A stretch of DNA of 64,000 nucleotides, from NCBI RefSeq assembly GCF_029360645.1, contig NZ_JARDUA010000002.1:781546-845545 (forward strand), in the 5' to 3' direction. The position numbers were made by a program, and so were the translations under genes. The notes under the pieces were generated by a model. That model was not told the origin of the DNA and did no database searches. It worked only from the letters and a program-made list of their open reading frames with translations. Positions 16,797 through 25,348 of the stretch are shown here, piece by piece (position 1 is the first letter of the stretch; each line of letters starts with the position of its first letter). The DNA comes from Pontibacter litorisediminis. Its GTDB lineage: Bacteria > Bacteroidota > Bacteroidia > Cytophagales > Hymenobacteraceae.

Positions 16797-16856
16797 GCGC
16801 TTCACCTATAAAAAATGGCCCAGGTACCCCTGAGCCATTTTTTATAGGTGAAGCGC
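16797..16856. terminator. Very long bidirectional hairpin terminator
   Basis: Arms 16797-16819 and 16834-16856 are a perfect 23-bp inverted repeat, and CAGG/CCTG inside the loop add four more pairs. Runs of A and T inside the stem let it stop transcription both ways. It lies between tRNA-Leu and the convergent gene at 16868. Confidence 0.88.
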
Positions 16857-16867
16857 GGGGAGCGCTG

Positions 16868-17569
16868 TTAGTGCGTAAGTTCCGGGCTGATCTGGAAGCC
16901 GAGCTTGCGCGGCTTGGTCAGGTGCATGTTCTCCAGTTTCTGCTTCAGGGTGATGCGCTCAATATCACTCACATCCTGCCCCATCAGGTCGTTGTTAACG
17001 GCAGCGACCATGGCACTCTCCACTATTACCCGCAGCACCCGGTCGCTGAGCACGTTTTTGGCGATGTTGCTGATCTTCTCCTGCGGCAGGTCCAGCTGCT
17101 TCACGCCCTCAATGCAGAAATGGTTCTCGATGTTGATGAGCATGCGCCCAATCAGGTACCCCGGGTCATCCAGGCGGTTATACTTGATGGTGTCGGCCAT
17201 AAAGTTATAGGCCATGATGTGCCCGAAGAACCTCCGCCTGAAGTCTTCGTCCACATAATCGTTGCGCATGATCTCGTAGTCATCCGGAAAGGTGATGATG
17301 TTGGTGTGCATCACAAAGACCAGCAGATCACCCGAGAACTTTATCTGAAACTCGTGCTCCCCTATGTTCCGGTACTCAATCACCACATCGGCATCCTGGC
17401 GCGTCACCCGCTCGGTCAGCTCCGCCACCAGCTCCTGCGAGATTTCCTTCAGGCGCTCAAAAGCCCGCTTGGTATTGCGGTAGATGGCCTGCTTGGTCCT
17501 CGACTTGTGGTGCAGCCCGTTTATGATATCATCTAATCTATCCTCGAATTTCTCTTCTCTGTCTTCCAT
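16868..17569 (-). CDS. Conserved hypothetical cytosolic protein
   Basis: 233 residues, no signal peptide or membrane helix. Charged and helix-rich N-terminus (EEKFEDRLDDIINGL), then an alpha/beta region with VVIEYRNIGEHEFQIKFSGD, VFVMHTNIITFPDDYEIMRNDYV and FFGHIMAYNFMADTIKYNR. I do not recognise a named family; it reads as a full-length, well-expressed gene with genome-typical codon use. Possibly a Bacteroidota-specific conserved protein. Terminated by the hairpin at 16797-16856. Confidence 0.7.
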   Translation of the reverse strand: MEDREEKFEDRLDDIINGLHHKSRTKQAIYRNTKRAFERLKEISQELVAELTERVTRQDADVVIEYRNIGEHEFQIKFSGDLLVFVMHTNIITFPDDYEIMRNDYVDEDFRRRFFGHIMAYNFMADTIKYNRLDDPGYLIGRMLINIENHFCIEGVKQLDLPQEKISNIAKNVLSDRVLRVIVESAMVAAVNNDLMGQDVSDIERITLKQKLENMHLTKPRKLGFQISPELTH

Positions 17570-17706
17570 AGTTCAGTTTTTGTACGCCTTTCAGGTGTGT
17601 CAGATTTTGTTTTTACCGCTCTTGCTGCCAGTTTGTTTACCTCAAACCGATCCAATACAACTTAACCCGCTGCGTTATAAAGCCTTAGCGACCACCTATA
17701 CTTCCT

Positions 17707-18834
17707 TTATTTTGCCTCTGTGCCATGGTTATTATACGTTGGCGGCGGCTGCAGCTCCAACTGCGGCTGCCCCGGCAGCTGAAAAGCCACCTGCCGCAGC
17801 CCCGGCTTACTTTCCGGGTGCTGCAGGAGCAGCTGCCGGGCCTGCGGCAGGGCAAACACCTCTGGCAGGGTATGCACCGCCCCTGCCGGCAGGTGCTGCG
17901 CGTGCAGCTGCTGCAGCAAGTGCCCCCGTTCCTGCCCCGCCACGAGCTGGCGCAGCCGTTCGTTTACTTCCTGCCGGTGCTGTACCCGCCCGTAATTCGT
18001 TTTATACTTCGGATCATCGGCCATACCTGCGGCACCAAGTACAGCGCACAGCCTCCTGAACTGCCTGTCGTCGCCAATGGCCAGCACCAGCTGTTTGCCG
18101 CACCTACAAGTATAAACTGTGCCATAAGGCACGATGTTGGGGTGCTCGGAGCCCATGCGCTGCGGCTCCTGCCCCGCCACCAGGTAATTGGTGGCCTGGT
18201 TTGCCAAGGCCGACACTGCCGCCTGCAACAGCGACACCTGCACCAGCTGCCCCTGCCCCGTACGCTCGCGCTGCAGCAGCGCCACCAGCAACCCTTCCTT
18301 TAGCTGGTGCGCCGTCAGGATATCCATCAGGGCCACCGGCATCTTCACCGGCGGGCCATCTGCTTCGCCGTTCAGGTACATAAAGCCGCTCTCGGCCTGC
18401 ACCACCGCATCGTAGCCGGCACGGGCATCGTCAGGGCCATAGCCGGTGATGTGCCCGTAAACCAAGCGAGGATTAATGCGTTGCAGCGAGGCGTAGTTTA
18501 CCTGCAGCTTTTCCGCGTCGCCGGGCTTGTAGCTGGCAATCACCACATCGGCCTGCCTTACCAAAGCATATAACTCCTGCCGCTCTTCCGGCTCCGTCAG
18601 GTCTAGGGCCAGCGAGCTTTTGCCCCAGTTGGCGGCGCAGAAGTAGGCGGGGGTGTCGGTATGGGCGGGTTCTGCCTTGAGCTTCCAGCTACGGGTCACG
18701 TCGCCGTGGGTGGCGGCGTTCTCCACCTTCAGCACCCGGGCGCCCAACTCGGCAAAAAACTGCCCCACGCTTGGCCCGGCCAGCACGCTTGCCAGCTCCA
18801 GCACCAGCATATCCTTAAATACAGGTTGTGTCAT
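17707..18834 (-). CDS. CaiB/BaiF-type CoA transferase family III protein
   Basis: 375 residues from the ATG at 18834; the upstream extension of the frame overlaps yebC and is not used. Family III segments: DMLVLELASVLAGPSVGQFFAELGA (cut here), KPGDAEKL, YGHITGYGP, and PHPNIVPYGT-type HPNIVPYGTVYTCR. These enzymes move CoA between carboxylic acids through an enzyme-bound Asp. At the expected position (VSLLxAAV) this protein has Gln 204 instead of Asp, so transferase chemistry is not assured. Substrate unknown. yebC lies upstream, separated by a terminator. Confidence 0.78.
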   Translation of the reverse strand: MTQPVFKDMLVLELASVLAGPSVGQFFAELGARVLKVENAATHGDVTRSWKLKAEPAHTDTPAYFCAANWGKSSLALDLTEPEERQELYALVRQADVVIASYKPGDAEKLQVNYASLQRINPRLVYGHITGYGPDDARAGYDAVVQAESGFMYLNGEADGPPVKMPVALMDILTAHQLKEGLLVALLQRERTGQGQLVQVSLLQAAVSALANQATNYLVAGQEPQRMGSEHPNIVPYGTVYTCRCGKQLVLAIGDDRQFRRLCAVLGAAGMADDPKYKTNYGRVQHRQEVNERLRQLVAGQERGHLLQQLHAQHLPAGAVHTLPEVFALPQARQLLLQHPESKPGLRQVAFQLPGQPQLELQPPPTYNNHGTEAK

Positions 18835-18852
18835 GTTATACTTTGCACAAGC

Positions 18853-18879
18853 AAAAAGCCGCAAACTCATGTCTGCGGC
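18853..18879 (-). terminator. Terminator of yebC
   Basis: GCCGCA (18858-18863) pairs with TGCGGC (18874-18879), with five T on the minus strand. Confidence 0.75.
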
Positions 18880-18901
18880 CCGGTTTATACTTCTAACTTC
18901 T

Positions 18902-19657
18902 TTACTCCAGCTCTGCCAGCACTTCCTCGCTAAGCTCCAGGTTATGGTACACGTTCTGCACGTCATCGTCATCCTCCAGTGCATCTAGCAACTTCAGCAC
19001 CTTGCGCACCGCCTCCGGGTCCTCCACCTTTACCGTAGTCTGCGGCAGGCGCTGCAGCTCGGCGCTCTCCAGGTCCAGGTGCAGCTCCTCTGCCTTCTTC
19101 TGCATGGCGCCAAAGTCCTCCATCGCGCTGTAAATGGTGATGTAGCCGTCCTCAAACTCCACCTCCTCGGCGCCTCCGTCAGCCAACTCCAGCAGCAGCC
19201 CGTCCGGGTCTATACTTTGGTCAGGATCTGTCTTGGCCACGAACACCCCCTTCCGGTCGAACAGGTACTCCACAGAGCCGCTGGTGCCCAGGCTGCCGCC
19301 GCTTTTGTTGAACATGGTGCGCAGGTTCTGCACTGTGCGGTTGATGTTGTCGGTGAGGCACTCTATGAACACAGCCACGCCGTTAGGCCCGTAGCCCTCA
19401 TAGTTTACCTCCTGGTAGTCGCCGGCATCGCTGCCCTCCCCCTTCTTCACCGCCCGCTCTATGTTATCCTTTGGCATGTTGGCGGCCTTGCTCAGCTGGA
19501 TGGCCAGGCGCAGGCGCGGGTTCCCGTCAGGGTCAGCGCCGCCTTCTTTCACGGCCACCGTTATCTCCTTGATCAGCTTGGTGAATATTTTTGAGCGTTT
19601 GGCGTCCAGGGCTCCCTTCTTGCGCTTTATCTGCGACCACTTGTTATGTCCTGCCAT
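18902..19657 (-). CDS. yebC: YebC/PmpR family protein
   Basis: 251 residues, the family length. N-terminus MAGHNKWSQIKRKKGALDAK, then KAANMPKDNIERAVKKG and GYGPNGVAVFIECLTDNINRT are diagnostic. Members bind DNA as regulators, and some assist ribosomes at proline stretches; which applies here cannot be read from sequence. It ends in an acidic region (ALEDDDDVQNVYHNLEL). Followed by its own terminator. Confidence 0.95.
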   Translation of the reverse strand: MAGHNKWSQIKRKKGALDAKRSKIFTKLIKEITVAVKEGGADPDGNPRLRLAIQLSKAANMPKDNIERAVKKGEGSDAGDYQEVNYEGYGPNGVAVFIECLTDNINRTVQNLRTMFNKSGGSLGTSGSVEYLFDRKGVFVAKTDPDQSIDPDGLLLELADGGAEEVEFEDGYITIYSAMEDFGAMQKKAEELHLDLESAELQRLPQTTVKVEDPEAVRKVLKLLDALEDDDDVQNVYHNLELSEEVLAELE

Positions 19658-19744
19658 AAGCTATCGTACTGTTCTGGTTTTATTTTGCACTTGAAGCAAC
19701 TGCCGCTTCTCAACAAAATAAATAAATTCCTGCCGGAAAGGCAT

Positions 19745-19777
19745 AAAAAGAGCGGCCCTGTTTTCACGGGGCCGCTC
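19745..19777 (-). terminator. Terminator of the 28-residue peptide gene
   Basis: GAGCGGCCC (19750-19758) pairs with GGGCCGCTC (19769-19777), 9 bp, followed on the minus strand by five T. Confidence 0.85.
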
Positions 19778-19813
19778 CTTGTTTAAGTATGTTAACATCT
19801 AAGGATGCCGCTG

Positions 19814-19900
19814 TTAGACAAGCAGCATAAAGATGGCATTTATAATGTTAAGGCCTACCAGCAGGAAGAAGTTAGGAGACTCTTGTATAACTTTTTTCAT
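19814..19900 (-). CDS. Small membrane peptide, 28 residues
   Basis: ATG at 19900, 28 codons and TAA. It starts MKKVIQESPNFF and continues as a single hydrophobic helix (LLVGLNIINAIFMLLV) to the last residue. Lys-Lys at the N-terminus and an all-hydrophobic C-terminal helix suggest an N-in single-span membrane peptide. A strong terminator follows 36 bases after the stop, supporting a real short transcript. Too short for standard gene callers. No family recognised, and function is unknown. Confidence 0.55.
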   Translation of the reverse strand: MKKVIQESPNFFLLVGLNIINAIFMLLV

Positions 19901-20306
19901 GACTTTATTGGAGTTAATATATATTTTTTGTGATGTTACGATTTTCGTTGCTTTGAGGATGTTTACGGCATCCTAGAGGCAATGTTTCAAACAATTATAA
20001 ATAAACTTATAAATATTAAGATATTCAGATATTATAATTTGCTTTCACAGGCTCTAAACGGAAATTCGGCACAAAACTCAATTCACACAAATTGGACTAA
20101 ACCAATTTGTGTGCATCATCAACTCTACCACCTCGTCCTATTTTTTACAAATATAATACATACTATTCGACACTCACAACATTATCCTAAAAAATATTTG
20201 AAAAAATGCATATATTTTTAGTCGGCATAATTGTGGTATCTTTACTGGGAAAAGCGGCTGATGGAAAAAGATGGCCGCCATGTACTAAACCAAAACATTT
20301 AAAACA
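19901..20306. other. AT-rich long leader region of the DEAD-box helicase gene
   Basis: About 400 bases, much more AT-rich than the surroundings. It contains a perfect hairpin (20084-20113), a possible -7 box TATCTTTA at 20237-20244, a GCGGC/GCCGC hairpin at about 20254-20278, and a 13-codon frame from ATG 20261 to TAA 20302, four bases before the helicase start. A 79-codon frame at 19982-20221 is AT-driven and unsupported. Confidence 0.45.
20084..20113. repeat. Perfect 12-bp inverted repeat
   Basis: CACACAAATTGG, six-base loop, CCAATTTGTGTG. No T-run. Either an operator-like palindrome or a structured leader element of the helicase gene. Confidence 0.7.
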
Positions 20307-21758
20307 TTGGACTTCCATTCTTTTAACCTACACGAGGATGTGCTGACGGGCATCAACTCTATGGGCTACAACAACCCAACCCCCGTACAGCAGCAGGCTA
20401 TCCCGCTGATCCTCGAGCAAAAAGACCTCATCGCCTGCGCCCAGACCGGCACTGGCAAGACCGCAGCCTACCTGCTGCCGCTCATCGACCGCATCTCGCA
20501 CGAGGGCTATGAGCACACCAGTACCCTCATCCTCGTTCCGACGCGTGAGCTTGCCAAGCAGATTGACGAGCAGGTGGAGGGCTTCGGCTACTTCGCCTCG
20601 GTTAGCTCCATTGCCATTTACGGCGGCAACAAAGGCGACGACTGGGAACAGCAGAAACGTGCCCTGACCACGGGTGCCGATATTATCATTGCCACGCCGG
20701 GCCGCCTGCTCTCGCACATGGCCATGGGCTACGTAAAGCTGGACCAGCTCAACCACCTGGTGCTGGACGAGGCTGACAAGATGCTGGACATGGGCTTTAT
20801 GGACGACCTGATCAAGATCATCAGCCAGCTGCCCAAGCAGCGCCAGACGCTCCTGTTCTCGGCCACCATGCCGCGCAAGATACGTGAGCTGGCGCAGCAA
20901 ATCCTGCAGCAGCCCGCTGAGGTAAACCTGGCCATCTCCAAGCCGGCAGAGGGCATTGACCAACGCCTGTACCTAACCTACGACAACCAAAAGCTACCGC
21001 TGCTCGAGCACCTGCTGCGCGAGCTGGATGTGCAGAGCATGATCATCTTTACCTCCCGCAAGAACAATGTAAATCCGATCGTGCGCTCGCTCAAGAAGAT
21101 GAATTTCACGGCTGAGGGCATTTCCTCGGACATGACGCAGGAGGAGCGCGAGAAGGCGCTGCAGGGCTTTAAGAACAAGCAGTACCAGATCGTAGTGGCC
21201 ACCGACATTCTCTCCAGAGGCATCGATATCGACAGCCTGAGCCATGTAGTGAACTTTGATATGCCACAGGATGCGGAAGACTATGTACACCGCGTAGGCC
21301 GCACGGCACGTGCCGCCTCCACAGGTATGGCGATCACGTTTGTGAACGAGAACGATATGTTCCGGGTACAGAAAGTGGAGCGCCTGATAGAGCGTGAGCT
21401 GCCGAAACTAGCGCTGCCGGAAGGTTTTGGCCCTGGCCCGGCTTTTGACCCTAGCCGCCGGATGGGAGGCAGCCACCGCCACCGCAGCGGGGCCAAGCCA
21501 GGTGCAGGCAGCAACAGAAGCCAGCACCGCAGCAAGCACCACAGAGGTAACAAGCCGGACGGCAAAGGCAATGCGCCTTCTGGCACCTCGCCCCAGGGAG
21601 AGGCCACAGAAAGGCGGCCACGCCCTGAAGGACAGGCAGCCGGCGAAAAGCAGGGCGGCAACAGAAACCGCAACCGTAACAGGAACCGCAACAGAAACAA
21701 GAACAAAAACCAGAGTGGCAACCAAGCCAGCAGCGCTTCTGCCACTCCACAAGCCTAA
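20307..21758 (+). CDS. DEAD-box RNA helicase
   Basis: ATP-dependent RNA unwinding in ribosome assembly or mRNA decay. 483 residues. Start is TTG (20307): no ATG is available, and the resulting MDFHSFNLHEDVL matches the family's Q-motif lead-in. Motifs: AQTGTGKT (I), PTRELA (Ia), DEAD (II), SAT (III), VATDILSRGIDI (V), YVHRVGRTAR (VI). The last 100 residues are a basic, low-complexity RNA-binding tail with Arg-Asn repeats (RNRNRNRNRN). Nine bases separate it from pncA. Long AT-rich leader as in cold-induced helicases. Confidence 0.93.
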   Translation: MDFHSFNLHEDVLTGINSMGYNNPTPVQQQAIPLILEQKDLIACAQTGTGKTAAYLLPLIDRISHEGYEHTSTLILVPTRELAKQIDEQVEGFGYFASVSSIAIYGGNKGDDWEQQKRALTTGADIIIATPGRLLSHMAMGYVKLDQLNHLVLDEADKMLDMGFMDDLIKIISQLPKQRQTLLFSATMPRKIRELAQQILQQPAEVNLAISKPAEGIDQRLYLTYDNQKLPLLEHLLRELDVQSMIIFTSRKNNVNPIVRSLKKMNFTAEGISSDMTQEEREKALQGFKNKQYQIVVATDILSRGIDIDSLSHVVNFDMPQDAEDYVHRVGRTARAASTGMAITFVNENDMFRVQKVERLIERELPKLALPEGFGPGPAFDPSRRMGGSHRHRSGAKPGAGSNRSQHRSKHHRGNKPDGKGNAPSGTSPQGEATERRPRPEGQAAGEKQGGNRNRNRNRNRNRNKNKNQSGNQASSASATPQA

Positions 21759-21767
21759 CCTGTAACC

Positions 21768-22376
21768 ATGCGTGCATTACTGTTGATAGATATACAGAAT
21801 GATTTTCTGCCCGGGGGTGCGTTGGCTGTGCCGGAAGGCGATGCCATCCTCCCGGTGGTGAACAGGCTGCAAGGCCAGTTTGACCTGGTGATAGCGACGC
21901 AGGACTGGCACCCGCCGCAGCATAAGAGCTTTGCCTCGCAGCACTCCGGCAAGAAGGCGTTTGAGGTGACAGCGCTAAATGGCCTGGAACAAGTGCTTTG
22001 GCCCGACCATTGTGTGCAAGGCACGCCAGGCGCTGAGTTCTCGGCGGAGCTGGAGCAGCATCGCGTGGAGGCCATCTTCAGAAAGGGCACCGACCCGGAG
22101 GTAGACAGCTACAGCGGCTTTTATGACAACGGCTACCGTAAAAGTACCGGCCTTGCCGGCAGCCTTAGGGGCAAGGGCGTGACCGAGGTATACCTGGCCG
22201 GTCTTGCAGCCGACTACTGCGTTTATTTCTCCGCCAAGGATGCCCTGAAAGAAGGCTTTAAGGTATATTACCTGGAAGATGCGGTGCGCGCCATCAGCCC
22301 TGCAGGGTATGAGCAGGCTAAGGCCGACCTTGCGGCGCGCGGGGCGCAGATCATCCAAAGCCACGCACTACTCTAG
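21768..22376 (+). CDS. pncA: Nicotinamidase/pyrazinamidase
   Basis: Hydrolyses nicotinamide to nicotinate in NAD+ salvage, cytosolic. 202 residues. LLIDIQNDFLPGGAL gives the catalytic Asp 8; ATQDWHPPQHKSFAS supplies metal ligands (Asp, His, His); KGTDPEVDSYSGF carries the catalytic Lys; LAGLAADYCVYFSA carries the nucleophilic Cys. Probably co-transcribed with the helicase and ended by the hairpin at 22384. Confidence 0.95.
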   Translation: MRALLLIDIQNDFLPGGALAVPEGDAILPVVNRLQGQFDLVIATQDWHPPQHKSFASQHSGKKAFEVTALNGLEQVLWPDHCVQGTPGAEFSAELEQHRVEAIFRKGTDPEVDSYSGFYDNGYRKSTGLAGSLRGKGVTEVYLAGLAADYCVYFSAKDALKEGFKVYYLEDAVRAISPAGYEQAKADLAARGAQIIQSHALL

Positions 22377-22383
22377 CATAGCA

Positions 22384-22438
22384 CATCAGCAAACAAAAAA
22401 GCCACCTGCCCGACAGGTGGCTTTTTTGTTTGCTGATG
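22384..22438. terminator. Very long perfect hairpin terminator
   Basis: Arms 22384-22408 and 22414-22438 are a perfect 25-bp inverted repeat with a five-base loop. A/T runs in the stem allow termination in both directions. Confidence 0.92.
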
Positions 22439-22599
22439 CCCTGGTAAGGCAACTTTAAGCACGTATTACGGCGTTTTACTGCACTTACATTTGTTGTTAT
22501 ATAATTTATCAAATGAATATTCTACCATTTATATATTAAGTTCACCCGATTTTGCGTTATCTTTCCGAGACACAGAGCTTTTAGGGAAAGGATAGGTGC

Positions 22600-22680
22600 A
22601 ACGGCCTGAGGTATCTAGGAGAAGTGAAGACCTGAAAGTATGGGCGTAGGCCAGCTTATGCCCGGTGGATTGTAGCATAC
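22600..22680 (+). ncRNA. Possible structured 5' leader of the outer-membrane protein gene
   Basis: Ahead of the ATG at 22700, several short complements nest: GGCCT (22603-22607) with AGGCC (22648-22652), AGGT (22609-22612) with ACCT (22630-22633), GGGC (22642-22645) with GCCC (22660-22663), and GTAT (22638-22641) with ATAC (22677-22680). The first pairing would make a pseudoknot with the GGGC/GCCC hairpin loop. No known riboswitch core (TPP, cobalamin, SAM) is recognised. Could be chance. Confidence 0.3.
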
Positions 22681-22699
22681 TCACTTAACCTAACGATAC

Positions 22700-25159
22700 A
22701 TGAAACAAACCGTACTACTGGCCTTGTGCCTATTGCTCTGTTCTATCTCCTGGGCCCAAGACCCGGCCACCGGCTCCATCAAAGGGGTGGTGGTAGACTC
22801 CGCCAACCAAGCCCCACTGAGCTATGTAACCGTGGTGGTAAGCCCGCCAGACAAAGACGAAGTCCTGAAAACCACATTTACCCAAGCCGACGGCAGCTTT
22901 GAGTTTACCGGGTTGCCACTGGCTCCTTACAAGCTTATACTTAACTACATGGGCTACAAACCTTTCTCGATGAAGGTACCGGCACTCGAAGCCGGCAAGC
23001 CAGCGGACTTGGGTAAATTAAGTGTAGCCAGCTTGGCCAAGCAACTGCAGGAGGTGGAGGTGACAGCCGAGAAGATGCTCATCACCCAGGACATCGACAA
23101 GATCAGCTATAACGTGGAGTTTGACCCGGAGAGCAAAACAGTATCGGCCCTGGACATGCTGCGTAAGGTGCCTATGCTCAGCCTCGACTCTGAGGACAAC
23201 ATACAGCTGAATGGCAGCAGCAACTATAAGGTGCTGGTAAACGGCCGCAACTCCACCCTGTTTGCCCGCAGCCCGAAGGATGTGTTCAGGAGCATGCCCG
23301 CCAGTAGCATCAAGCGCATCGAGGTGATCACCGACCCGCCTGCCAAGTATGATGCCGAGGGCGTCGGCGGCATACTTAACGTAATTACGCATGACGAGCC
23401 GTCCAACGGCTACAACGGCAGTGTGCATCTATCGCAAACGACCCCCGATAGCCGCTTTGGTTCGGCCAACATCAGAGCAAAGATGGGCAAATTCGGCATC
23501 TCGGCCTATGGGGGCAGCAACAGGTTTACCAGCCCTACCGCTAACAATAGCTTTGAGCGGCTGGACAAGAACACCGGCACCCGGTTACTGCAGCAAAGCG
23601 AGGGCAACAGCGAGAGCCGGTTCAGCTACCTGGACAGCGAGATGAGCTACGAGATTGACACGCTCAACCTGGTGTCTGCCAAGTTTAGCATCAACAGAAG
23701 TGAGTGGGAGCAACTGGGCCTGCAGACAGTGGACCAGCTGAACGCCATCGGAAACCTGACGCAGGCATTTAACCGCAACCAGAACGGCATTGGCCAATGG
23801 GGCAGCATGGAAGCAGGCCTGGATTACCAGCACACCTTCAAGCGCAACAAAAACCAATTGCTCACGCTCTCTTACAAGATCGGCGATAACATTAACCGCG
23901 GTGAAACCGAGCTTGCCTTTGAGGAGATTCTAAACTACCGCGGCCCCTCCGATACCCGCACCCTGAACGACGGCAAATCCGTGGAGCAGACCATGCAGGT
24001 AGATTACGTGCATCCCATTGAGAAGCACACCCTGGAAGTAGGCGCCAAAACCATACTTCGTGATAACGGCAGCGACTACTTTTACCGCAACTACAACGAC
24101 GAGACCAAGACCTTTGAAGAGGTGCCTGAGCTGAGCAACGAGTTCGATTATAACCAGGATATTTATGCGGCCTATACTTCCGCGAGCCTGCGCTACGACA
24201 AATGGTGAATACGCGCCGGAACACGCCTGGAGCGGACCGTGGTGGATGCCAACTTCAAATCATCCAAGTCGGTGGCGGAGCAGGATTACCTGAATCTGAT
24301 CCCCAGCCTGACGCTGACACGCACCCTAAAGAACATGGCCAGCCTGAAAGTCTCCTACACGCAGCGCATCGAGCGGCCCAGCCTGTGGTACCTGAACCCG
24401 TACGTGAACCGCCAGAACGAGAAGGCCATATCCTACGGTAACCCGAAGCTGGAGGCAGCCACCAGCCATGTATTCAGCCTGGGCCACAGCATGTTCAAAA
24501 ACAGCAACTCGCTTAACAGCACGCTAACCCACAGCTTTACAAACAACGCCATACAGAACTACACCACCTATAACCCATCCGACTCGGTTAGTACCACCAC
24601 CTTTGGCAACATTGGCCGCAACAGCACCACCACCCTCTCGCTCAACGGCAACTTTACGCTATTCAAGAAGCTGAGCCTGAGCCTGAATGGATCCCTGTCG
24701 TACAGCCAGCTAAGCGGCAACATAGATGGCAAAAATTTGGAGAACAATGGGGTGAGCGGCTACATGTACAGCTACGCCAGCTACCGCTTCGAGAAGAACT
24801 GGCGCGCCAGCATTAACGCCGGCTACTATGCGCCAAGGGTGCTGCTGCAAGGCCGCTCAAACGGGCAGCTCTGGAGCGGCTTCTCTGTGAGCAAGGATTT
24901 CCTGAAGGATCAGAAGGCAAGCCTCAGTTTATCAATACAGAATCCTTTTAATAAGTACTTTACCGGCTACAGCGACCTGAGCGGGCAAAACTTTGACCAG
25001 CGCAGCGAATACACCTACCAGCGCCGCCGCATTAGTCTTGGCTTCAGCTACAAGTTCGGCAAGCTGAAAGAAGACATCAAACGCACCAAGCGCGGCATCA
25101 AGAACGATGACCTGAAAAGCGGCGGCGGGGACACCGGCGGCGGTGGGGGCGGTAACTAA
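22700..25159 (+). pseudogene. Outer-membrane beta-barrel (TonB-receptor-like) protein, interrupted by one in-frame TGA
   Basis: Full frame 820 codons: signal peptide (MKQTVLLALCLLLCSISWAQ), a carboxypeptidase-like regulatory domain (GSIKGVVVDSANQAPLSYVT), a plug-like part (DMLRKVPMLSLD, NGRNSTLFARSPKDVFRSMP, IEVITDPPAKYDAEGVGG), and a beta-barrel of the OMP_b-brl_3 type to the end. Codon 503 (24206-24208) is TGA inside RYDKW*IRAGTRLERT; the frame continues without shift and homologous texture resumes at once. A single base change from GGA (Gly) would explain it. The first part alone (22700-24208) would lack the rest of the barrel. Gly-rich C-terminus (GGGDTGGGGGGN). Might instead be a sequencing error. 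Confidence 0.85.
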
Positions 25160-25287
25160 GCCTGTGCGGCAAGCGCCAGGGCTGCTGGTTATACTTCTGA
25201 AGAGTACACAGCCCCTCTACTTCGTGGTTGCATCCTGAGCTCACCTGTAAAGCGGAGGGCGTTATTCGAAGTAACCCTGCTCTTCTA

Positions 25288-25338
25288 CTAAAACAGAAAG
25301 CCGCCGGCACTTAGGGTGCCGGCGGCTTTCTGTTTTAG
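25288..25338. terminator. Long perfect hairpin between convergent genes
   Basis: Arms 25288-25310 and 25316-25338 form a perfect 23-bp stem with a five-base loop and A/T-rich ends. It serves the outer-membrane gene and menA. Confidence 0.92.
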
Positions 25339-25348
25339 GTTAGCCAGG

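Noticed and set aside
19982..20221. 79-codon plus-strand frame
   Set aside because: AT-driven, no initiation signal, contains the palindrome 20084-20113 and is not protein-like.
22560..22699. TPP, cobalamin or SAM riboswitch before the outer-membrane gene
   Set aside because: None of the core motifs could be found; only generic pairings.
24206..24208. TGA as selenocysteine or programmed read-through
   Set aside because: No SECIS-like hairpin follows, the expected residue is Gly, and outer-membrane barrels do not use Sec.
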